A DNA stretch of 64,000 nt from an uncultured Dermabacter sp. (GTDB taxonomy: Bacteria > Actinomycetota > Actinomycetes > Actinomycetales > Dermabacteraceae). The position numbers and the translations under genes are program-made. A model generated the notes under the pieces. It had not been told where the DNA came from, searched no databases, and worked only from the letters and a program-made list of their open reading frames with translations. The stretch spans positions 51,558 through 115,557 of the forward strand of contig CAMXWV010000009.1 in assembly GCA_947252755.1 (NCBI GenBank). The letters run 5' to 3'. Positions 16,321 through 24,723 of the stretch are shown in pieces (positions within the stretch are counted from its first letter, which is position 1; each line of letters starts with the position of its first letter).

Positions 16321-16731
16321 TCAGATCACCGGCGGCTGCACAAAATCCTTCGGCTTCACGAGCACCACCGGGCACGGCGCCTCCAGGACCACGCGCTGCG
16401 AGGTGGAGCCGGTGATCATCTTCCCGATCGGCGTGCGCTTGCGGATGCCCATCACCACCAGGTCCGGCTGATGATCCGCAACAGCGTGCAGGATGTCATC
16501 AGCGGGATCATCCCGTTTCGGCACAGTAGCGATCTCCACGTCCACCCCCGCCTCCTCGATCCGGGCCTGGAGCGCACGCTTGTCCGTGACAGCCTCATCC
16601 TTCCGGCTCACGCCGCTGGTCTCCGAAGCGAGCACAAGCAGGCTTGCGCCGTGCACCTTCGCCTCTTTCACGGCATACTCCAGGGCCGCTTCGCTGGTAG
16701 CGCTGGGAACATATGCGAGCAGGATCTTCAT
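16321..16731 (-). CDS. Universal stress protein (UspA family)
   Basis: A 136-residue single-domain Usp. MKILLAYVPSATSEAAL forms the first strand and loop. VVMGIRKRTPIGKMITGSTSQRVV is the ATP-binding G-x2-G-x9-G-S/T region of nucleotide-binding Usps, and CPVVLVKP ends the fold. ATG 16731 is 4 bp after the permease stop, with AAGGAG inside the end of that gene, so the two are co-translated. Usp proteins next to APC permeases often sense ATP to adjust transport or stress tolerance; here that is inference. Confidence 0.9.
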   Translation of the reverse strand: MKILLAYVPSATSEAALEYAVKEAKVHGASLLVLASETSGVSRKDEAVTDKRALQARIEEAGVDVEIATVPKRDDPADDILHAVADHQPDLVVMGIRKRTPIGKMITGSTSQRVVLEAPCPVVLVKPKDFVQPPVI

Positions 16732-16735
16732 CAGC

Positions 16736-18184
16736 TCACTCCTTGCCGATCTCATCAGGGCTGTGGAAGCGAGTGCGGCGTGCACGGACCGCACTGTTGT
16801 ACACGAACGTGATCAAGTACAGGGCGAAGCCCACACCGAGCAGGCCGGCAGCGATGGAATAGTTCTCCGGCTTCTGCGCCCACGGACCCACCAGCAGACC
16901 GGCAGTCACAGCTCCGAGCACCGCCACCACAGTGGGTGTGCGGAAGTGCCGATGGGTCACACGGTCCTTGCGCAGCACCAGCACCGCGATATTCACCAGG
17001 CAGAACACGGTGAGCAGCAGCAGAGCGGTGGTCCCGCCCAGGAACTGGATGGTGTTCTCTGCGAGCACGAAGCGCACAATCAGGATGAGCAGCACGCCCA
17101 GGACGGTGGAGAACACGATCGCTGACCACGGGGAGCGGCGCTGCTGCAGCACCTTGCCGAGGAACGGCGGCAGAACACCCTGCTTCGCCATGCCGTACAG
17201 GAGACGGGAGGCCATCATCATGTTGATCAGCACGGTGTTCGCCACCGCGAAGATCGAGATGATCGGGAAGATCTCATCAATCGGCAGGTTCGGAGCCCCA
17301 TGGTGCACCACTTCCAGCAGCGGCGTGGAGGACTCTGTCAGGGTGCCGATCGGCACCACAGCCACAGCGGTGATGGACACCAGCACGTACACCACACCCG
17401 TGATGGACAGGCCGCCCAGCAGCATCTTCGGGAAGGTGGAGGGCGCGTCATGCACCTCCTCCGCCATGTTGACCGAGTCCTCGAAGCCCACCATGGAGAA
17501 GAAGGCGAGAGCAGTGGCGCCAATGGTGGCCATGAGCAAGGACTTGTCCGTCTGCGATTCGAAGACGACCACCCGGGAGAAGTCCGCGTTGCCGGCGCCG
17601 ATCGCGAAGAACGCGGTGCCGAGCACCAGTGCCAGACCGGACAGCTCAATGATCGTGAGGACCACGTTCGCCTTCACCGATTCGGACACGCCGTACAGGT
17701 TCACGCATGCCACCAGGCACATGAACGCGATGGCAATGGTGGTGGCGAGCCCGGCGGAGGCTGCCTCCGTCATGGTCTGGTCGAGGTCGAACACCTTGAG
17801 GAAGTTCTCCGCGAGGAACACCGCGGAGGTTGCCGCCGAGGTGATGCCGGAGGAGAGAACCGCGAAGGTGACCATGAAGGTGAGGATGTGAATGCCGAAC
17901 GCTTTGTGAACATATAGAGCAGCGCCGGCGGCCTGCGGATACTTCGTCACCATCTCCAAGTAGGAGAAGGCGGTCAGCAGCGCCACAGCGAACGCGATGA
18001 GGATTGGAATCCAGCCGGCGCCGCCCACTTCGCCGGCCACCTTGCCGGTCAGTGAGTAGACACCGGTGCCGAGGATGTCACCAACGATGAACAGCAGCAG
18101 AAGCTTCGGGCTGATCGCCTTCTTCAGCTCAGTGATCTGCCCCTGGCCCTGCTCAGCAGGCGGATTGTCAACGCTGTGGCTCAT
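16736..18184 (-). CDS. APC-superfamily amino acid permease
   Basis: A 482-residue, twelve-helix amino acid/polyamine/organocation transporter. KLLLLFIVGDILGTGVYSLTGKVAGEVG is the helix-1 unwound substrate site with its GxG motif. MVGFEDSVNMAEEVHD near residue 230 is the helix-6 signature. ATG 18184 has an excellent site (AAGGAGGTGGC), so an in-frame start 99 bp upstream is rejected. The substrate is probably an amino acid, but specificity is not visible. It is coupled to the Usp gene downstream. Confidence 0.9.
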   Translation of the reverse strand: MSHSVDNPPAEQGQGQITELKKAISPKLLLLFIVGDILGTGVYSLTGKVAGEVGGAGWIPILIAFAVALLTAFSYLEMVTKYPQAAGAALYVHKAFGIHILTFMVTFAVLSSGITSAATSAVFLAENFLKVFDLDQTMTEAASAGLATTIAIAFMCLVACVNLYGVSESVKANVVLTIIELSGLALVLGTAFFAIGAGNADFSRVVVFESQTDKSLLMATIGATALAFFSMVGFEDSVNMAEEVHDAPSTFPKMLLGGLSITGVVYVLVSITAVAVVPIGTLTESSTPLLEVVHHGAPNLPIDEIFPIISIFAVANTVLINMMMASRLLYGMAKQGVLPPFLGKVLQQRRSPWSAIVFSTVLGVLLILIVRFVLAENTIQFLGGTTALLLLTVFCLVNIAVLVLRKDRVTHRHFRTPTVVAVLGAVTAGLLVGPWAQKPENYSIAAGLLGVGFALYLITFVYNSAVRARRTRFHSPDEIGKE

Positions 18185-18437
18185 GCCACCTCCTTGGTCG
18201 GCCCCGCCTCCGTCGGCGCAGGGATTGGGAAAGAATACCCTGCTGCTGGGTGCTCCAGCACCACAATTGGCCGTGCTGGGCATGCGCGCGGGGGGCGCGT
18301 TGATGAGGCACGTCCGGCACGCAGGGTATCGGAACCCCTTGCGATTTATGTGTGCTATATGCTATGGCCGCACACGGCAGTAAGCTCCGACTCGCTCACT
18401 GCCACCCACACCCTTAGCTCTACACCAGGAGACTTCT

Positions 18438-19220
18438 ATGCCCGAAACTCAGCCGCCTGTGATCACACGTCGCACCGTGGCCACCGGACTTGCCTGGGCG
18501 GTTCCCACCACCGCCGCCGCCGTTGCAGCCCCTGCTTTCGCGGCCAGCTGCTCCGGTCAGTGCTTCACCATGGACTGGAACCAGTGGGATAACGGGGCGA
18601 TGGCAAACGGCCTTGTGGGGACCACGACGCCCACGTCCTCCGAAGGATGCGCCTCCGGCACCAACCCCACGGTCAGCATTCACGTGACCCAGACCGGCGA
18701 ACCCGGCACCCCGAAGTACGCCACCGCGTCCACCAACATGTACAACACGAACCACCACGGCATGGTGGGGTACCGGGGACAGTCACTGGACCTCGGAATC
18801 GTCAACACCTACACCCTGAACGGGATGTCCTCCAGCAATCGGGGCCTCGTGCTCAACATCGGCTACTGCACTTCCTCCACGGTCACCTTCACGGTGTCCC
18901 AGCCGGTCACCTCCTTCACCCTGCCGATGTACGACCTCACCCGCACCAACAGCGCGATCCGCAATCAGCAGCATCAAGACACGGTGAGATTCTCGATGCC
19001 CGTCACGCTGACCGGGGACATCGGTGGCGTCAATGCCACCTCCGGAACCGGCCCGTTCTACCGGACCAGGGAGACGTGGACTGGCAGCTCAAAGAAGTAC
19101 ATCGACGCTGAGGTCACCTCCGAAAAGCCCTTCACGAGCTTCTCGGTGACCTACGAGGCACCGGCCGAGCGCGGATGGCAATTCATGGGCTTCGGCGGTC
19201 CTTCTTTCTGCACCGCCTGA
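18438..19220 (+). CDS. Tat-exported secreted protein, unknown function
   Basis: A 260-residue protein with a twin-arginine signal (ITRRTVATGLAWAVP, hydrophobic run, APAFAAS cleavage site at about residue 34). The mature ~225 residues are rich in Ser, Thr, Asn and Gly with four or more cysteines (CSGQC early, CTSS near 155, and a terminal FCTA). This suggests a beta-rich, disulfide-bonded extracellular domain. It has no membrane anchor and no LPxTG. The signal resembles that of the secreted protein at 47762 (RR-x4-G-x-AW-x-x-P). No family recognised. It follows the divergent permease promoter region. Confidence 0.7.
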   Translation: MPETQPPVITRRTVATGLAWAVPTTAAAVAAPAFAASCSGQCFTMDWNQWDNGAMANGLVGTTTPTSSEGCASGTNPTVSIHVTQTGEPGTPKYATASTNMYNTNHHGMVGYRGQSLDLGIVNTYTLNGMSSSNRGLVLNIGYCTSSTVTFTVSQPVTSFTLPMYDLTRTNSAIRNQQHQDTVRFSMPVTLTGDIGGVNATSGTGPFYRTRETWTGSSKKYIDAEVTSEKPFTSFSVTYEAPAERGWQFMGFGGPSFCTA

Positions 19221-19289
19221 CGGCATTTCGCCGCTGCTCACCGGCCCACCGGTCACGCAGATCGCCCGGATCAGGCCTAGAGTGGTCTC

Positions 19290-20684
19290 ATGGCTCCATC
19301 TCCCAACGACGCACGCAGACCGGCCACTGTGCTCGACGCGGCCAGCCGGCTGATCGAGCTCGCCACCACCTCCCGGGACGGCAATCTGCCCGCCATCACC
19401 CTGCTGCGGGACTGGCTGCAGGGTGGTGGCGCGATCACGCATGTGCTCCGCGAGGAGGACCGGAAGAACGCGAACCTGATCGCGATCATCCCCGGCGCGG
19501 CCGAAGGGGCGCTCGAACTCCTGCCGGAACCCGCGCGCATCAGCTCCGATCAGCTTTCCCGCGACCTGCTGGGCGATGCGGCAGGCCGCGGGAAAGGCGG
19601 CCTCGACCAGCTGGTTGGTGCGCCATCCTCCCAGGAGCCCGCTGGGGATGCTGTCGCTGAGCACACCTCCCCGGGTGGGGAGCGCCGCGGCATCCTGCTC
19701 GCCGGCCACGCCGACTGCGTTCCAGTAGACGGCCAGGACTGGTCCACGGACCCGTTCACGCCCACCGTCCGCGAGGACCGGCTCTACGGCCGCGGAACCT
19801 GCGATATGAAGGCCTACCTCGGCATCGCCGCGCACCTAGCCGACGAGTTCGCCGCCGCCCCGCTCACCGAGCCGATCATCATCGCCGCCACCTGGGAAGA
19901 GGAGACCACCTGCAACGGGGCCCGTGAACTGGTGAAACAGCTGCGCGCGCTCGGCCTTGCCCCGCGTATCGCGTTCGTGGGCGAACCCACCATGATGGAC
20001 GTGATCTGCGGCCACAAGTCCATGAACGTGTTCCGGGCGGACTTTCACGGCATCGCCGCGCACTCCTCCCTGCTGCCGCGCGGACTCAATTCCATTCGGT
20101 ACGCGTCGGCCTTCACCACGTGGTTCCACGAGGAGATCATCGACCGTCTCATCGCTGACGGCCCCGCTGACGATGCCTTCCCCGTTCCCCACACCACCGG
20201 CGGCGTCAACGTGATCACCGGCGGCAACGCCAGCAACACCGTGCCCGCCCACACCCAGGTGGAGTTCGAGTTCCGGGCGCTGCCCGGCATGGACGTGCCC
20301 GCGGTGGTGCGCCGCATCGATTCGAAGATCCAGGAGATCGACGCGGCCATGCGCGCCGCAATTCCGGAAGAGCCGGCAGATTCCGCTGCTGCTACGCGCG
20401 TGGGCGCTGAGCTGACCATCAACTCGCTGCTGTACCCGCTCGCAGCAGACGGCGACTGCCCCGCCGCCCAGCTCGCGGAAGCCGCCGGCCAGCACGTGCA
20501 GACCCAGAAAGTCACCTACGGCACTGAAGCCGGAATCTACGAGAACGCCGGTATCTCCACCGTGGTGATCGGACCGGGAGACATCGCCCAAGCGCACGGC
20601 GCTGACGAATACGTGGCGCTCAGCCAGATCGACGCGTGCGAAACGTTCTTCCGGGCGCTCCTCACACAGCTCGCCGACCCCTGA
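19290..20684 (+). CDS. M20-family metallopeptidase, acetylornithine deacetylase-like
   Basis: A 464-residue cytoplasmic hydrolase. Zinc and catalytic residues are visible: GHADCVPVD (His, catalytic Asp), GRGTCDMKAYLG (bridging Asp), TWEEETTCNGA (catalytic Glu then metal Glu), EPT, and His in PGDIAQAHGADEYV. GTEAGIYENAGI near 415 is typical of ArgE-type enzymes, pointing to N-acetylornithine or a similar N-acyl amino acid. An insertion of about 50 residues, rich in Gly/Glu/Pro (roughly 75-130), separates the first strands. No Shine-Dalgarno is clear, so the message may be nearly leaderless. No arginine genes are adjacent, so the substrate is a guess. Confidence 0.8.
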   Translation: MAPSPNDARRPATVLDAASRLIELATTSRDGNLPAITLLRDWLQGGGAITHVLREEDRKNANLIAIIPGAAEGALELLPEPARISSDQLSRDLLGDAAGRGKGGLDQLVGAPSSQEPAGDAVAEHTSPGGERRGILLAGHADCVPVDGQDWSTDPFTPTVREDRLYGRGTCDMKAYLGIAAHLADEFAAAPLTEPIIIAATWEEETTCNGARELVKQLRALGLAPRIAFVGEPTMMDVICGHKSMNVFRADFHGIAAHSSLLPRGLNSIRYASAFTTWFHEEIIDRLIADGPADDAFPVPHTTGGVNVITGGNASNTVPAHTQVEFEFRALPGMDVPAVVRRIDSKIQEIDAAMRAAIPEEPADSAAATRVGAELTINSLLYPLAADGDCPAAQLAEAAGQHVQTQKVTYGTEAGIYENAGISTVVIGPGDIAQAHGADEYVALSQIDACETFFRALLTQLADP

Positions 20685-20909
20685 CGGGCAGAGCCGCGGC
20701 AGACCCTGTGCACGGTGTTCCCGACCCCTGCCGACGGGTCTGCCCCGTCATTCAAAGCCGAAACAGCTGGCCGGTCAACCAGGCTCGAACGGCGCTACCC
20801 GCCCCGGACGCGAAGTGCACCGCATCACGATCTATGGCAAGGTGGGGCGCGGTGAGCCGGGAAGTCTGGTCGGCACGTAGCAGCAGTGAGCCCACTCAAG
20901 GAGCAGGTC

Positions 20910-22313
20910 ATGACCCCTTCCGACTCCCCGTCCCCGTCCCAGCAGCGCCCCCCGCGCCGCCCCCACGCAGCCACCACCATCCTCTCCCCCGGCACCTATC
21001 GCGAGTACACGCGCCTGGAGAAAGTGCTGACCCGCGAAACCACCAGCGGCACGATCCTGGTGCTTGCCACCATCGCCGCCCTGATCCTGGCGAACTCCGG
21101 CGCCGCGAGCGCCTACTTCGGCCTGCGGGACACCCACATCGGTTTTGAGCTGTTCGGCTTGGACCTCAACCTCACCATCGGGCACTGGGCCGCTGACGGC
21201 CTGCTCTCCATCTTCTTCTTCATGGTGGGCCTTGAGCTGAAGAAGGAGTTCGTCAAGGGAGACCTGCGCGATCCCGGTCGTGCGCTCGTGCCGATCGCCG
21301 CAGCAGCGGGCGGCGTGGCCATGCCGGCCATCATCTACACCATCGTGAACGCGGTGGCGACTGACGGGCACGGGTCCGGCTGGGCCATTCCCGCCGCCAC
21401 CGACATCGCTTTCGCTGTGGCGGTGCTCGCGCTCGTGGGCTCAAAGCTGCCCGCCGGCATCCGCACCTTCCTGCTCACTCTGGCGATCGTGGATGACCTG
21501 CTCGCAATCGTCATCATCGCCGTGTTCTACTCCCAGGACCTCCAGCTGCACTACCTGGCGATCGCGCTGATCCCACTGGCGCTGTACTGGTTCATCGCGA
21601 ACAAGGCAGAGCTGATCTTCCACCGCTTCTTCGCCGCCGCATGGTTCATCCTGCTGCCCATCGGCGGCGTGGTGTGGGCGCTGTTCCTCAACTCCGGCAT
21701 CCACGCCACGATCGCCGGCGTGATCCTCGCATTCCTGATTCCCGTCAAGGACTCCGCGCACGTCAAGGAGCGGGTCGATGCGCCAGTCTCCCTCTCCGAA
21801 ACCTTTGAACACCGCTTCTCCCCGCTCTCTTCGGGTGTTGCTGTTCCCGTGTTCGCATTCTTCTCCGCAGGTGTGGCCGTGGGCGGCCTGAGCGGCCTGC
21901 TCCATGCTTGGGGCTCCGCTGTAGCGCTCGGCGTGATCCTGGGGCTCGTGCTCGGCAAGATCATCGGCATCGTGGGCACCACATTCCTGATCACGCGTTT
22001 GAAGGGAGCAAACCTGGATCCGTCGATCCAGTGGATCGACCTGGTGGGCGTGGCGGCGCTCGCGGGGATCGGCTTCACGGTGTCCCTGCTGGTATCGGAG
22101 CTGTCCTTCGATGCCGGCTCCGGACCGTGGCAGGACTACGCGAAGGTGGGTGTGCTGACCGCGTCGGTGATCGCGGCTGTGCTCGGCTCGATCATCCTGC
22201 TTCCGCGCAACGCCCGCTACGCGAAGATCCACGCCCAGGAGCAGGTGGACGCCAACCAAGACGGCATCCCGGACGTCTTCTCCGACGACACCGGGCGGCA
22301 GAGCAACGACTGA
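20910..22313 (+). CDS. nhaA: Na+/H+ antiporter NhaA
   Basis: A 467-residue antiporter with about twelve helices. The ion-binding pair is visible in the unwound helices (GIRTFLLTLAIVDDLLAIVIIAVFY, containing the two adjacent aspartates). WAIPAATDIAFAVAVLALVG is the TDIAF assembly motif and FFMVGLELKKEF the loop before it. It exchanges sodium (or lithium) for protons and maintains pH and sodium homeostasis. ATG 20910 is preceded by GGAGCAGG; an in-frame start 24 bp upstream lacks such a site. The C-terminal ~25 residues (DANQDGIPDVF) form a hydrophilic tail that looks like an EF-hand-type D-x-N-x-D-G loop, unusual for NhaA. Confidence 0.95.
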   Translation: MTPSDSPSPSQQRPPRRPHAATTILSPGTYREYTRLEKVLTRETTSGTILVLATIAALILANSGAASAYFGLRDTHIGFELFGLDLNLTIGHWAADGLLSIFFFMVGLELKKEFVKGDLRDPGRALVPIAAAAGGVAMPAIIYTIVNAVATDGHGSGWAIPAATDIAFAVAVLALVGSKLPAGIRTFLLTLAIVDDLLAIVIIAVFYSQDLQLHYLAIALIPLALYWFIANKAELIFHRFFAAAWFILLPIGGVVWALFLNSGIHATIAGVILAFLIPVKDSAHVKERVDAPVSLSETFEHRFSPLSSGVAVPVFAFFSAGVAVGGLSGLLHAWGSAVALGVILGLVLGKIIGIVGTTFLITRLKGANLDPSIQWIDLVGVAALAGIGFTVSLLVSELSFDAGSGPWQDYAKVGVLTASVIAAVLGSIILLPRNARYAKIHAQEQVDANQDGIPDVFSDDTGRQSND

Positions 22314-22348
22314 GTCGGCCGCGCCGCCCGGTTCCGGCGCCAACCTTC

Positions 22349-22403
22349 AGAACGTGAGTTTGGTGCGCTATTTCGCAGTTTTAGCGCTCTGAACTCACGT
22401 TCT
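22349..22403. repeat. Palindrome A of dispersed hairpin family
   Basis: Arms AGAACGTGAGTT (22349-22360) and AACTCACGTTCT (22392-22403) are perfect. An inner GCGCTA/TAGCGC pair extends the stem after four mismatches. It sits between the convergent nhaA and nuclease genes and could end transcription both ways. Its right arm supplies the last codons and the TGA stop of the nuclease gene. Palindromes B and C share the outer sequence. Confidence 0.8.
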
Positions 22404-23507
22404 GTTGCATCTCTCGAGGCCTTGGAGCAGGCCGGGGGCAATCCGAAGGAGCCGGGCCTGGACGGCATGCGTCGGCCGCCATCCTCGGTGGAGAAGTTCT
22501 TTGGCCACAATGGCGACAGCGCGCGATGCGGCTAGCCGAGCCCGCACCTCAGCATCCGGCATCCCCACGCGCGTCATGGCAAGGTCGGAGCGGAAGATGT
22601 GGACGTCGCAGTAGCCGGAGCGTCGCAGCCGAAGGGACCGGTTCTGCCCTTGCGACGGCGCATCACCCTCGAAATGGGGGCGACCGTCATACTCGACGAT
22701 CACCCCGAAATCCGGGTAGAACAGATCCGGCTCGATCCAGGAGCCGTCCGCGCTGATCCGCAGCCGCGGGTTCAGCTCCGGAGACGGCAGCCCCGCCCAT
22801 TGCAGCGCGAGCCGCAGCCGAGTCTCCTGGGGCGAATCCACCCCCACACGAGCATCCACGGCCGCAGCCCGAGCAAGCCCCGCGCCTCGATACCCAGCCA
22901 ACCGGTCCAGCAGCGCCGTCAACATCTCAGCAGTGGCGTGCGCCTGCCAATGAGCGTCCCCAGCCCATGGGCGCGGTTCCCGCAGCAGGTGATCCGCCAC
23001 CGCAATCCGCCAATCCAGCGGCAGCACCCGGCAGAGAGAGACCCATAGTCGCGGCCGAGTCATCGCCGTCACCTCGAACCGCCACCGATCCGCCGGGTGA
23101 ACAGCCGCCGGCAGCACGGAAGAGAGCTGAAGGCGTACCACGTCCGTCTCCGCAACCAGCGTGCGCTCCCACTGAACTGAGGTGCTGGACCTCGACGCGT
23201 TCGGCCGGCAGGCCAAATGAATCCGCTCCCCGGGCATCCAGTCACCAAGCGGGCCGGGCAGCGGAACCTTCAGCAGCCGTGCGGCAGTGACTCCCGACGC
23301 CACACTGCCCGGGTGCTTCCTGCTCAGTGCCGCGACCATTCCCGCCTCGGTCACCACTGTGCTGTTGTGTGCATACAGTCCTGCGCCGAGCCGAACAATG
23401 TCATCGGCGCGAAGACGAAACCGGGACACCCCGTGGCGCTGCGCGTCCGCCGTCAGAAACGGAGCCGACATGAGCGCCTTCGGAAGCGGAGCGGAAGGTC
23501 GTGGCAT
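22395..23507 (-). CDS. AbiEi-like domain plus DUF559/Vsr-type endonuclease domain protein
   Basis: About 370 residues from ATG 23507; the open frame reaches GTG 23618 and the start is uncertain. The N-terminal part (FLTADAQRHGVSRFRLRADDIVRLGAGLY) resembles the AbiEi-type winged-helix domain. The C-terminal part has PD-(D/E)xK features like DUF559/Vsr: SWIEPDLFYPDFGVIVEYDG, PHFEG, and RSLRLRRSGYCDVHIFRSDL. Actinobacteria carry many such solitary proteins of unknown function. Here one copy of the same palindrome family lies at its 3' end (its stop codon is inside) and another about 145 bp upstream of its start. No partner methylase or toxin gene is adjacent. Catalytic activity is predicted, not known. 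Confidence 0.7.
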   Translation of the reverse strand: MPRPSAPLPKALMSAPFLTADAQRHGVSRFRLRADDIVRLGAGLYAHNSTVVTEAGMVAALSRKHPGSVASGVTAARLLKVPLPGPLGDWMPGERIHLACRPNASRSSTSVQWERTLVAETDVVRLQLSSVLPAAVHPADRWRFEVTAMTRPRLWVSLCRVLPLDWRIAVADHLLREPRPWAGDAHWQAHATAEMLTALLDRLAGYRGAGLARAAAVDARVGVDSPQETRLRLALQWAGLPSPELNPRLRISADGSWIEPDLFYPDFGVIVEYDGRPHFEGDAPSQGQNRSLRLRRSGYCDVHIFRSDLAMTRVGMPDAEVRARLAASRAVAIVAKELLHRGWRPTHAVQARLLRIAPGLLQGLERCNRT

Positions 23508-23651
23508 ACGGGGATCATCCGCTGCCGTCACCGTTGCCGACGCGCCCTCACCCGCAGCTGTGCACAACTGCGCGGCCACAGCCGGAGGTAACTTGCTGTT
23601 TCCGTCTCCTCCGGCCACCCGATGCCGCCCTTCCCCGCCACAGCGCTACAT

Positions 23652-23704
23652 AACGTGAGGTTTGTGCGCCAAATCGGCGTTTTAGCGCACAAAGCTCACG
23701 TTCT
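23652..23704. repeat. Palindrome B of dispersed hairpin family
   Basis: Arms AACGTGAGGTTTGTGCGC (23652-23669) and GCGCACAAAGCTCACGTT (23685-23702) pair with one mismatch around a 15-base loop. It lies in the divergent gap between the nuclease gene and the aldo/keto reductases, so a simple terminator role is unlikely. Outer arms match palindromes A and C. Confidence 0.8.
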
Positions 23705-23868
23705 GCTTCTGGGGCCCCGGAGAAACACGGCCCCCGGGGACACAGCCCGCCCCGCCGCACCCAGCGCACGGCACCCGCCGCACGACCCTCTCGGCATCAC
23801 AAACGGCTGAGAAGCCCCAGGCGGCGCCGAGGATAGCCTAGGGACACCCCAGCAGAAGGAGGTTGCCT

Positions 23869-24711
23869 ATGAATCCGCTGGTCCGACTGTCGGATGGCCA
23901 TCACATTCCCGCTCTGGGGTTCGGCGTGTACAAGGTGGATGATGCCGTTGCTGAACGCGTCGTCACGGATGCGCTGGCCGCCGGTTACCGCCACATCGAC
24001 ACCGCCACCCTGTACGGGAATGAGGCCGCCGTGGGCCGGGCGGTCCGCGGCAGCGGGATCAGCCGGTCCGAGATCATGGTGACCTCGAAGGTGTGGAATG
24101 ACGATCAGGGCTATGACTCCACGCTGCGCGCGTTCGACGCGTCCATGCAGCGCCTTGGCCTCGACACCCTAGACCTGTACCTGATCCACTGGGCGAATCC
24201 ACCGGCCGGTCTTTTCGTGGACACGTGGAAGGCCCTGATCCGGCTGCAGGAGGAGGGCCGGGTTCGATCGATCGGCGTCTCCAACTTCGCTGAGCCTGAG
24301 CTGCGCGAGATCATCGACGCCACCGGTGTGGTGCCGGCGCTGCATCAGATCGAACTGCATCCGTTCTTTCCGCAGCAGGAGATGGTGCAGGTCAACGAGT
24401 CCTTCGGCATTCCCACTGAGGCGTGGGCGCCGCTGGCTCGCGGCGGGGCGCTCTTCGAGGAGCCGGTGCTGCAGAACATCGCAGCCCGGCACAACGCCAC
24501 CCCCGCTCAGGTGGTGCTTGCGTGGCATCGCCAGCGGGGCTTCATCACCATTCCGAAGTCGGTGAACGCGGACCGGATGCGCGAGAACTTTGCGAGCTTG
24601 GACGTGTTCCTCGGCGAGGCGGAGATCGAGGCGATCACCGGTCTGGACCGGGGTCCGGCCGGTCGCACTGGAATGGATCCGGCCACGATGACCAAATACG
24701 GCAATAACTGA
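23869..24711 (+). CDS. Aldo/keto reductase (first of tandem pair)
   Basis: A 280-residue NADPH-dependent reductase of the AKR5/prokaryotic 2,5-diketo-gluconate reductase group. Catalytic tetrad: Asp in GYRHIDTATLYGN (also the Tyr), Lys in VTSKVW, His in LYLIHW. NADPH-binding IPKSVNADRMREN lies near the C-terminus. ATG 23869 follows AAGGAGG with 6-nt spacing, so an in-frame TTG six bases earlier is not used. Twelve base pairs separate it from a paralog. The two share a 64-bp stretch that is identical at DNA level. It probably reduces aldehydes or ketones in detoxification; physiological substrate unknown. Confidence 0.93.
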   Translation: MNPLVRLSDGHHIPALGFGVYKVDDAVAERVVTDALAAGYRHIDTATLYGNEAAVGRAVRGSGISRSEIMVTSKVWNDDQGYDSTLRAFDASMQRLGLDTLDLYLIHWANPPAGLFVDTWKALIRLQEEGRVRSIGVSNFAEPELREIIDATGVVPALHQIELHPFFPQQEMVQVNESFGIPTEAWAPLARGGALFEEPVLQNIAARHNATPAQVVLAWHRQRGFITIPKSVNADRMRENFASLDVFLGEAEIEAITGLDRGPAGRTGMDPATMTKYGNN

Positions 24712-24723
24712 CGAAAGGACGTC

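Noticed and set aside
22395..23507. AbiE toxin-antitoxin system
   Set aside because: Only an AbiEi-like N-terminal region is present; there is no AbiEii nucleotidyltransferase gene beside it.
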